Of a stretch of DNA of 5,969 bases, positions 1-4,795 are shown in pieces; positions within the stretch are counted from its first letter, which is position 1; every line of letters starts with the position of its first letter. The stretch comes from Acidobacteriota bacterium (GTDB lineage Bacteria; Acidobacteriota; Terriglobia; UBA7540), in the NCBI GenBank assembly GCA_021827245.1, contig JAKAWN010000418.1, positions 1 through 5,969 on the forward strand, read 5' to 3'. A program made the position numbers and the translations under genes. The notes below the pieces were generated by a model, which saw only the letters and a program-made list of their open reading frames with translations, had not been told where the DNA came from and ran no database searches.

Positions 1-606
1 CGCCTGCTCGGCGGGAAACGCTGCCAAGCCTATCAGTGCGTCCACCGCCCCATTCAGAAGACCGCCGTCGGCCTCCTCCAGCCCTGCATCCTTGAACGTT
101 CCGCGCACAATGCACTTCAGGTCCGCTTCGGACGGCAAAGGCTCGTCCAGGATGAACAAGTCCTGAGAAAGTTCCGCTGGCAGCGTGGCGCCGGGCGAGG
201 CCAGTAGCACCAGCATCCGGCCGTTCGCCTTAAAGGCATCGCGGAGATTCCAGATCGCCTGCATGACGCTCGATTCATTCCAGAAGCGGTGTGCGTTGGC
301 GTAAAGCAGCACAGAGTCTTCGGAGAGGTGGCGAGCCAGGAGCAACGCGTCCGCCGGGCCGACCGTCGCAGCCTCACGGTCGCCGAGGACGCGCGCCAAT
401 TCGTCGGTGCTGTCTTTGGTAATTGCGTAGAGACCCCGCATCACATCCCATCCGAGAACAGGAGGAAGCTCGCGGCCTTGCTTGAGAGCTTCGATGATGA
501 AATGCGTTGTGCTTGCCGGGTCGGCCGTGCGTACCGCGACAAGCGGGGTTGAAACGCAGCGTGCGGCGTGGAACGCTGACGCAAATTCCTCCATAGACCG
601 AATCAT
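1..606 (-). CDS. Ycf46-like AAA family ATPase, N-terminal part (cut by window edge)
   Basis: An open frame runs from an ATG at 606 to the left edge, giving 202 residues with no stop. The sequence resembles the N-terminal, non-catalytic ATPase-like half of Ycf46-type AAA proteins: a TPLVAVRTAD strand near residues 20-29, a short VLGWDVMRGL block near 50-60, a hydrophobic SVLLYANAHRFW strand, and then a VLLASPGATLPAEL segment followed by LDEPLPSEADL. In that family this half is followed by a canonical Walker A/B AAA module, which would lie beyond position 1, so catalytic residues cannot be checked. The start has an AAAGGACC ribosome site just upstream (about 614-621). Cyanobacterial Ycf46 has been linked to inorganic carbon use, but its role in non-phototrophs is unknown. 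Its usual partners (DUF1257, DUF2997, a 4Fe-4S protein) lie at 1465-2693, beyond the inserted toxin-antitoxin pair. The family call is by pattern recall. Confidence 0.75.
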   Translation of the reverse strand, partial: MIRSMEEFASAFHAARCVSTPLVAVRTADPASTTHFIIEALKQGRELPPVLGWDVMRGLYAITKDSTDELARVLGDREAATVGPADALLLARHLSEDSVLLYANAHRFWNESSVMQAIWNLRDAFKANGRMLVLLASPGATLPAELSQDLFILDEPLPSEADLKCIVRGTFKDAGLEEADGGLLNGAVDALIGLAAFPAEQA

Positions 607-707
607 ATTCAGTGGTCCTTTCGCAAAATGCTCAACAGCTTGGATTGGGACTCTTCGATGACTGACCGCTGCTAAGATCAGCGAGGCCTTTCCCGTAGCT
701 CGCTAGC

Positions 708-725
708 ATGATAGTGTGCTATCAT
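708..725. promoter_or_regulatory. Perfect inverted repeat, candidate antitoxin operator
   Basis: ATGATAG and CTATCAT are exact reverse complements separated by TGTG. The dyad ends 18 bases before the antitoxin ATG at 744 and its right arm contains a TATCAT hexamer that could serve as a -10 box, although I see no good -35. Ribbon-helix-helix antitoxins commonly repress their own operon by binding short palindromes here, so this is a plausible autoregulatory operator. The role is inferred from symmetry and position. Confidence 0.55.
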
Positions 726-743
726 TGTTTAGAGGTGATTCGA

Positions 744-998
744 ATGCGGAACTATGCCGGCAGAATTCTCATCCGTGTGCCATCGGACCTGCACAAGGAC
801 TTGGCCCGCGAAGCGTTTGAAAGCGGCCGTTCCATCAATCAGCTCTGCCTAGAAGCGATCCTCGCCCGGAAAGCCCTTAGCAAGTACGATCCCTGGAAAG
901 CCATTGAGGAAATATGGAAGCAGAATCGAAAGATCAAGCCAAGGCAAGTGCAGTCAGACATCTTGAGGGCTATTTCTGAGGTCCGGCATGGCCGGTAA
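744..998 (+). CDS. HicB-type ribbon-helix-helix antitoxin
   Basis: This is an 84-residue protein. Residues 5-40 (GRILIRVPSDLHKDLA, then SGRSINQLCLEAIL) match the beta-strand, helix, turn and helix pattern of HicB-like/CopG-type ribbon-helix-helix DNA-binding proteins. The basic and acidic C-terminal part probably binds and neutralises the toxin. I chose the ATG at 744 because GAGGTG at 732-737 sits at good spacing. The in-frame ATG at 708 would start inside the inverted repeat and add twelve residues that do not fit the family. The stop overlaps the start of the PIN toxin by 11 bases, typical of coupled toxin-antitoxin pairs. The antitoxin probably represses the pair through the palindrome at 708-725. 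The specific pairing of a HicB-like antitoxin with a PIN toxin is common in environmental bacteria. Confidence 0.85.
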   Translation: MRNYAGRILIRVPSDLHKDLAREAFESGRSINQLCLEAILARKALSKYDPWKAIEEIWKQNRKIKPRQVQSDILRAISEVRHGR

Positions 999-1416
999 GC
1001 CCCGGGCCGTGCTGGACACCAACGTCTTCGTCTCCGGCTTAATCAGCCCGAAGGGCCCGTCCGCCGCCATACTCAGAGCCTTGCGGTCAAAGCGGTTTAT
1101 CCTGGTATCCAGTCCGCCGATCAACGAGGAGATCATTGAGGTCTTAAACCGCCCATACATTCGCGACCGGTACGGGTTGGGCGACCGTATCTTCGACGTG
1201 TCTTTTATACTGTGGGAGATTGCAGAGCTTGTGATCGACCTTCCGGACGTAAGGGTGTCCAGCGATCCCGACGACGACAAGTTTCTTGCGACAGCGGATG
1301 CTGGCCGGGCCGATTACCTTGTGACCGGCGACGTCGGACATCTCCTTAATCTTCATAACTACAAGGGTGTGGCCATCATTTCGCCCAGGGAGTTCGTGTC
1401 GGCCCTAAAGCCTTGA
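988..1416 (+). CDS. PIN-domain toxin (PIN_3 / TIGR00305-type) of a toxin-antitoxin pair
   Basis: This 142-residue protein is a single PIN ribonuclease domain, the usual length for the family. It begins with the VLDTNVFVSG motif (D10, N12), continues with a helix carrying acidic residues in NEEIIEVL (E47/E48), then DPDDDKFLATA (D93-D97) and YLVTGDVGHLL (D115). These acidic residues form the expected Mg2+/Mn2+ site that cleaves RNA. The start ATG lies inside the end of the antitoxin gene, 11 bases before its stop is complete, with a GAGG site just upstream, so translation is coupled. The RNA target cannot be told from sequence. All key acidic residues are present, so the toxin appears intact. 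Confidence 0.9.
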   Translation: MAGKPRAVLDTNVFVSGLISPKGPSAAILRALRSKRFILVSSPPINEEIIEVLNRPYIRDRYGLGDRIFDVSFILWEIAELVIDLPDVRVSSDPDDDKFLATADAGRADYLVTGDVGHLLNLHNYKGVAIISPREFVSALKP

Positions 1417-1464
1417 GGCGATTCAGGGGCATGGAAATAGCGACGCAGCACAGCGAAGTGAGCC

Positions 1465-2067
1465 CTACCATGGCAAGCCAAGAACTGGAAATCCGGTGAT
1501 TTCGGCCCGCCCCTCTTCGTGAATGGTGACCTCAGCCAACTGCTCTTCAAAGTCGGCTTTCGTGTACCGGCTACTGAACAATCGGAGGACTTGGTTCCGG
1601 CTCGTCCGCAACGGCAGCGTGCTTGGCTGATTCTGGTTATAGCGGCCGAGGACGGCGAAGTCGAGTAGCCCACGGACTTCGTTCCAAAGCCTTTGCTTTT
1701 CGGGAAGAGGCAGCCTTTTCCATGTCCGGTAGAGCCCGGCGTCGAGTTCGTGTTCGGTGTAGCCGCTGAACATCCCGAAATTCAGCTCCGGCACCCGCCC
1801 CCGGAGGCTTCGTACTAAAGCCAGCAAGCTATCCGCTTGTTGCATTGGCTCGCCGCCTGAAAACGCGACGCCCTCCAATGCAAACTCTGCGTACGTTCGA
1901 ACGATTTTGTTAGCGACCGAATCAACCGTTTCTTCCGGACCTCCGAAGCGATGGCTTCCGGGATTCCAGCACCCGCAGCAACCCAAATCGCAACCCTGGA
2001 AAAACACCACGGCACGAAGGCCCGGACCGTTCACGCGACTGACTGGAATCAGTGCATGGAGAAGCAT
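1465..2067 (-). CDS. NrdG-like radical SAM / 4Fe-4S single-cluster protein
   Basis: This 200-residue protein has the radical SAM signature near its N terminus: FFQGC(26)DLGC(30)CGC(33), a CxxxCxxC motif that binds a 4Fe-4S cluster, followed by WNPGSH. A GVAFSGGEP block (GGEP at 71-74) matches the SAM-binding strand. The layout and short length resemble activating enzymes such as NrdG, but no anaerobic ribonucleotide reductase is nearby. Such 4Fe-4S proteins recur beside DUF1257, DUF2997 and Ycf46 genes, so it is more likely a member of that uncharacterised set than a true NrdG. The ATG at 2067 has AAAGGAG a few bases upstream that overlaps the DUF2997 stop, so the two genes are probably co-translated. 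The C-terminal 60 residues hold no motif I recognise. Confidence 0.82.
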   Translation of the reverse strand: MLLHALIPVSRVNGPGLRAVVFFQGCDLGCCGCWNPGSHRFGGPEETVDSVANKIVRTYAEFALEGVAFSGGEPMQQADSLLALVRSLRGRVPELNFGMFSGYTEHELDAGLYRTWKRLPLPEKQRLWNEVRGLLDFAVLGRYNQNQPSTLPLRTSRNQVLRLFSSRYTKADFEEQLAEVTIHEEGRAEITGFPVLGLPW

Positions 2068-2079
2068 GGCAGGCTCCTT

Positions 2080-2271
2080 TCACCGCCGGCTCTTCTCTTG
2101 TTCGATCTCTTGGCCGGAGTAGTAGGCGGGCTTTTTCCGCTCCAGCTTCACTGCGTCCCCGCCGCGGAAGTCGTCAAACACTGTCTCGCAGCCCTGTCCG
2201 GCGAAGCCATCGAGATCAAGAGTTGAATTTCCTTGCTCGTCGATTGTGATCGTGATGGTTTTTCCATGCAT
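2080..2271 (-). CDS. DUF2997 family small protein
   Basis: This is a 63-residue protein. It opens with a beta-hairpin pattern (KTITITIDEQGNSTLDLDGF), then a GQGCETVFDDF helix, and near the C terminus KKPAYYSGQE. This order (strand, turn, strand, GF-G-C helix, KPxYY tail) is what I recall for DUF2997 proteins, which neighbour DUF1257 genes. The function is unknown. I chose the ATG at 2271: a strong GGAGGT lies in the last codons of the upstream DUF1257 gene, whose stop is only five bases away. A longer in-frame extension to 2421 would only be a shadow of DUF1257. The single Cys (C28) lies in the position usual for the family as I recall it. Confidence 0.8.
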   Translation of the reverse strand: MHGKTITITIDEQGNSTLDLDGFAGQGCETVFDDFRGGDAVKLERKKPAYYSGQEIEQEKSRR

Positions 2272-2276
2272 TGTGC

Positions 2277-2693
2277 TTACCTCCGTACGGCAAATTGCAG
2301 CCGCACCTGCTGTCCTTCTGAGGTCTTGATCACTTCGCGCCTTTTCAGGATGTAGCCCTTGGCCCGAGCCATGGCGAGCGTTTGCTTTTCCTTGTAGAGC
2401 TGTTGAACACGTCCAAGCCACTTCGCTCCGTATCCGCAGTGCTCGTCGAGTTCGTCCGCGATCATGGCGAGGCTGCCGTCGGGTTGCTGGGCAAACCCAA
2501 TGTCGCCGAACGCCCCGCGCAATTGCGCACGCCGGACAATGAAGTTTGCGACCTTTCTCTCTTGCTCCGAATAATACGAGTTTAGCCGCGCGCCCTCCGC
2601 ATGAACCTCGACCTCGTAGCCCATCTCTTTGAGGGCTTCGACCAGGTACCTCTCTTCTTTAACGACCGTTACGACGGAACCATATTTCGACAT
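2277..2693 (-). CDS. DUF1257 (Ycf35-like) family protein
   Basis: This is a 138-residue protein. It starts with a short strand (SVVTVVKEERYLVEALKEMG) followed by YEVEVH, then an IGFAQQPDGSLAMIADE block at about 65-81 and a final LQFAVRR strand. The IGF, DG and AD elements match the DUF1257 / Ycf35 pattern of cyanobacteria and plastids. Function is unknown. The segment KEKQTLAMARAKGY near 100-115 is the usual helix before the last two strands. The ATG at 2693 has AAGGAGG upstream. The gene lies 30 bases after the 118-residue unknown and five bases before DUF2997, which indicates one transcript. The residues around 33-60 (Arg/Lys-rich) may be a variable insertion. Confidence 0.85.
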   Translation of the reverse strand: MSKYGSVVTVVKEERYLVEALKEMGYEVEVHAEGARLNSYYSEQERKVANFIVRRAQLRGAFGDIGFAQQPDGSLAMIADELDEHCGYGAKWLGRVQQLYKEKQTLAMARAKGYILKRREVIKTSEGQQVRLQFAVRR

Positions 2694-2723
2694 TTTTGCT
2701 TGCCTCCTTGGCTATCCGTATCC

Positions 2724-3080
2724 CTACCGCGGCCCATCATTGGAGTGTCCATCCGCTGCGGCACGGCTCGCGCATTCGACCAATTCCCGGAATTCAGGTT
2801 CGAACGCGTAGAGCAGCCGAAGCGCGTAGCCCAAACCTTCCGCCTTGAGCCAGAGAGTATGGGCAACCTCTGGATTTGGATCGCGGACCGCGCTTCGATT
2901 CCAGTTCTCGATTTGCGATTCCACATTGCAGAGTAAGTTCTCATACAGGAAACGGTTGAATCCTCGCGTCGGGCACTCAGGTCCGCTGCGTAGGGCGCCA
3001 GTGTTTGCCATGCCGCCGGATGCGATTTGATTCGTCGCAGCGGGGGGCGATTGGTCGGCTGCAAAATCCTTGTTCATCAT
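2724..3080 (-). CDS. Unknown 118-residue protein, first gene of the Ycf46/DUF1257 cluster
   Basis: I do not recognise this protein. The first 35 residues are low in structure (Ala, Pro, Gly, Ser and Asn). Residues from about 40 to 110 look helical, with FNRFLYENLLCNVESQIENW and a Trp- and Leu-rich stretch with YALRLLYAFEPEF. There is no signal peptide or membrane helix. The start is uncertain: ATG codons at 3086, 3080 and 3077 are in frame, and AAGAGA upstream is best spaced for 3080 or 3077. A longer frame reaches 3146 but would cover the intergenic region with the regulator promoter. It ends 30 bases before the DUF1257 start, so it is likely in the same operon. Three Cys residues are scattered with no cluster pattern. 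Confidence 0.6.
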   Translation of the reverse strand: MMNKDFAADQSPPAATNQIASGGMANTGALRSGPECPTRGFNRFLYENLLCNVESQIENWNRSAVRDPNPEVAHTLWLKAEGLGYALRLLYAFEPEFRELVECASRAAADGHSNDGPR

Positions 3081-3139
3081 TTTCATTCTCTTTTGCAGGC
3101 GGTTTCCCCGAAGAGCTAAAAGAAGTAAGGATCTCACCC

Positions 3140-3172
3140 TTGACACTCCACCATGGTATAGGGTTTAAGCTG
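3140..3172 (+). promoter_or_regulatory. MerR-type promoter/operator of the regulator gene
   Basis: TTGACA (3140-3145) is followed by a 20-base spacer and TAAGCT (3166-3171). The long spacer is typical of promoters activated by MerR-family proteins, which untwist DNA. The spacer centre holds the palindrome ACCATGGT. It matches the site at 3660-3692 at 24 of 33 positions. The predicted transcript start falls at about 3178, at the ATG itself. This suggests autoregulation. Confidence 0.75.
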
Positions 3173-3177
3173 TTTTC

Positions 3178-3609
3178 ATGCAGATTGGAGAACTGGCCCG
3201 GCGGGCAAGCGTCAACATCCAGACCATTCGTTTCTACGAGCGCGGGAAACTGCTGCCTCTGCCCGCCCGAAAGCCCTCGGGGTATCGCATATACGACGAT
3301 GCGGACTTGCGGCGACTGCTGTTCATTCGCCAGGCGAAGGCGCTCGGTTTCTCTCTGGAAGAAATCCGTGAAATCCTGGGCATGCGAGCCCGCGGAGCGT
3401 GCCCCTGCGGCCGAGTCGTCAAACTCGCCGAGCGCCACCTCGACAACATTCGAGAGACAATGCGTAATCTTGCTGGCTTCGAGAAAGAACTGGGCCGGGC
3501 CGTGAAGAAATGGAAGAACTCCGGGCAGCCAAAACTTGCGGCGAGTGAATTTTGCGCACTCATTGAGCGGGCAATGAGCGCGGAGAAGAAGCAGGCCAAG
3601 CACCTCTGA
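3178..3609 (+). CDS. MerR-family heavy-metal-responsive transcriptional regulator
   Basis: This 143-residue protein has a winged helix-turn-helix at residues 1-70: IGELARRA (helix 1), then VNIQTIRFYERGKLL (recognition helix and turn), GYRIYDDADLRRLLFIRQAKALGFSLEEI. The dimerisation helix follows (about 79-113). Metal ligands are suggested by C75 and C77 (GACPCGR) at the start of that helix and C126 (SEFCALIE) near the C terminus, positions comparable to the sensory Cys of MerR, CadR and PbrR-like regulators. No Cys appears at the MerR Cys117 position, so the metal cannot be named from sequence, although a MerT-like gene downstream favours Hg(II). No Shine-Dalgarno precedes the start, and the promoter ends at it, so the mRNA may be leaderless. 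It probably controls itself and the downstream operon. Confidence 0.92.
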   Translation: MQIGELARRASVNIQTIRFYERGKLLPLPARKPSGYRIYDDADLRRLLFIRQAKALGFSLEEIREILGMRARGACPCGRVVKLAERHLDNIRETMRNLAGFEKELGRAVKKWKNSGQPKLAASEFCALIERAMSAEKKQAKHL

Positions 3610-3659
3610 CTCCGGCTCTTTGATCCTCCCTCCTCGCAACGCACCAATCAAAAAAACAG

Positions 3660-3692
3660 TTGACTCTGCACTTAGGTACAAGGTTTAGCCTG
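3660..3692 (+). promoter_or_regulatory. MerR-type promoter/operator of the metal operon
   Basis: TTGACT (3660-3665), a 20-base spacer and TAGCCT (3686-3691) reproduce the layout of the site at 3140-3172, with GGTA and GGTTTA shared. The core TGCACTTAGGTACA is an imperfect dyad. The transcript should start near 3698, giving a short leader with AAAGGAG at about 3699-3705 before the ATG at 3715. It probably drives the four genes to 5761. Confidence 0.8.
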
Positions 3693-3714
3693 AAGGTGAA
3701 AGGAGAGGAAGACC

Positions 3715-3858
3715 ATGGCTTTCAAACAAGGGGAAGTTTACCGATGCCCTGATGCGAACTGCGGCTGCGAGATCACAGTTACGCGGAGCGCAAGTCCAGA
3801 CTGCAAAGGAAACCAGAATCCGGGCTGCTGCTGCGGCAAGGAGATGGTCAAGAAGTAG
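3715..3858 (+). CDS. Cys-rich metallothionein-like small protein, 47 residues
   Basis: The first gene after the MerR-type promoter encodes a 47-residue protein with seven Cys: YRC(11)PDANC(16)GC(18)E, PDC(30)KG, and PGC(38)C(39)C(40)GKEM. The Cys clusters (CxC, CCC), lack of a signal peptide and tiny size indicate a cytosolic metal-binding peptide, perhaps buffering Hg(II), Cu(I) or another thiophilic ion. It is not a known cyanobacterial SmtA-type metallothionein by layout. I have an impression of similar small proteins beside metal-resistance genes, but cannot name the family. The start is supported by AAAGGAGAGG at about 3699-3708. A strong hairpin follows at 3871-3900, and the next gene begins at 3924. 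Strength of the promoter and ribosome site suggests high expression under metal stress. Confidence 0.8.
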   Translation: MAFKQGEVYRCPDANCGCEITVTRSASPDCKGNQNPGCCCGKEMVKK

Positions 3859-3870
3859 TGGAAACATCCG

Positions 3871-3900
3871 GCGGGCGGGAGTCTTCGGGCTCCTGCTCGC
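3871..3900 (+). other. Long GC-rich hairpin with UUCG tetraloop between genes
   Basis: Bases 3871-3883 pair with 3888-3900 over 13 base pairs (three are G-U), closed by the very stable C(UUCG)G tetraloop. No U-tract follows, so it is not a classical rho-independent terminator. Its place directly after the Cys-rich gene suggests mRNA protection or partial attenuation that keeps the downstream membrane genes at lower levels. Function is inferred. Confidence 0.6.
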
Positions 3901-3923
3901 GCCTGATCGACGGAACGACGGCA

Positions 3924-4778
3924 ATGAAGCGAAGCCGAAAGGCAGTCCTGGTGGCAGCGTTGGCGATCGGCTTTGGACGGATAGCCATCGCTTCTGGCCA
4001 CGGGCCCGTCTTTGGTCTTGCGACGCCGACGAACGGCAAGGGCGGCTGGAGCCTGGATATCGGCACGATGGGGCGAGTCGGGACAGCGGGTAGCAGTGTC
4101 ATGGAACGCGCTATGCTCAGTTACGGCATCACGCAAGATATTCAGATATCTGTCTCCGCCCCCGCTGTTTTCACCTCCGCCCCGCTTGCGCCGGGCCGCG
4201 TAACAGCCATGATGCCTGCCACGGGCGATTACGAAGCCTTGGCCGCATGGCGTTTCCAGCGGCGCGATACGGCCGTTGGCTCTCGCATCGAAACCACGGC
4301 CTATGGCGGCGTCATTCTTTCCGGCAGCCAAAAACCGCCTGGATTGATCGGCCAGTTGCATTGGGCGCCTGGAGTTCTGGGAATGGTTGTGACGGGCTAC
4401 GCCTCACGCGGGAACTATTTGTGGGCTGGCGTGGGGGGGATGCACTTCGATGAGTCTCACGGCGACCGCAGACCAGACATGTTGATGTACAGCCTGGTTT
4501 ACGGCTATCGCCCAAAAGTGCTTCGGAAAGACTACCCGCATTGGGACGGGAGATTCTTCGTCGAGATGAACGGAGAATATTCGAACCGGGCACAGCAGGA
4601 TGGGTTGGCTGTGCCGGGCACAAATGGAGGCCAAGTATTCATCGGTCCCACGACGCTTTGGCTCTATAAGAATTACGGCATCGAAGGTGGCGTTCAGTGG
4701 CCCGTTTACCGCAATACAGGCCTGCAGTTTGAGCGCGAACGTTACCGGTTTGCGATTGACTTCAGCTATTTCTTCTGA
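3924..4778 (+). CDS. Outer-membrane beta-barrel (MetA/phenol-degradation-like transporter) protein
   Basis: From the ATG at 3924 this is a 284-residue protein with a classical signal peptide: basic KRSRK, a hydrophobic core (AVLVAALAIGF), and cleavage probably after IAS around residue 24. The mature part is rich in alternating aromatic and small residues in short strands, and ends FAIDFSYFF, with the terminal Phe expected of beta-barrel proteins recognised by the BAM complex. Segments such as GHGPVFGLATPTNGKG and IGPTTLWLYKNYGIEGGVQWP resemble the MetA-pathway-like transporter annotation. The natural substrate is unknown; it may let metal or its complexes through the outer membrane. A GTG at 3858 overlaps the previous stop and would add 22 unlikely residues before the signal peptide, so I preferred 3924. 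The ribosome site there is weak (GGAA at 3912). The end lies 17 bases before the MerP-like gene. Confidence 0.72.
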   Translation: MKRSRKAVLVAALAIGFGRIAIASGHGPVFGLATPTNGKGGWSLDIGTMGRVGTAGSSVMERAMLSYGITQDIQISVSAPAVFTSAPLAPGRVTAMMPATGDYEALAAWRFQRRDTAVGSRIETTAYGGVILSGSQKPPGLIGQLHWAPGVLGMVVTGYASRGNYLWAGVGGMHFDESHGDRRPDMLMYSLVYGYRPKVLRKDYPHWDGRFFVEMNGEYSNRAQQDGLAVPGTNGGQVFIGPTTLWLYKNYGIEGGVQWPVYRNTGLQFERERYRFAIDFSYFF

Positions 4779-4795
4779 CGGGAGGGCTAAACGAA

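Noticed and set aside
289..552. Plus-strand frame opposite the Ycf46-like gene.
   Set aside because: Its protein has no recognisable pattern, while the minus-strand frame covers the whole region with a family match.
667..683. Small hairpin CGCTG-CTAAGAT-CAGCG upstream of the antitoxin.
   Set aside because: A five-pair stem without a U-tract is common by chance, and it is not near a stop codon that needs a terminator.
607..1429. ATTCAGTGG (607-615) and ATTCAGGGG (1421-1429) flank the toxin-antitoxin pair, as a possible target-site duplication.
   Set aside because: Nine bases with one mismatch is weak evidence by chance at this distance, and there is no transposase or terminal inverted repeat.
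3610..3659. Possible terminator between the regulator and the operon promoter.
   Set aside because: An A-run is present before the promoter, but there is no stem-loop of useful length.
2977..3681. Long minus-strand frame opposite the MerR regulator.
   Set aside because: It is the antisense of a clear MerR-family gene and spans both promoter regions; no domain pattern is seen.
3858..3923. Upstream GTG start for the beta-barrel gene, overlapping the stop of the Cys-rich gene (TAGTG).
   Set aside because: It adds 22 residues before a normal signal peptide, its AAGGAG site is 14 bases away, and the segment is taken up by a strong hairpin.
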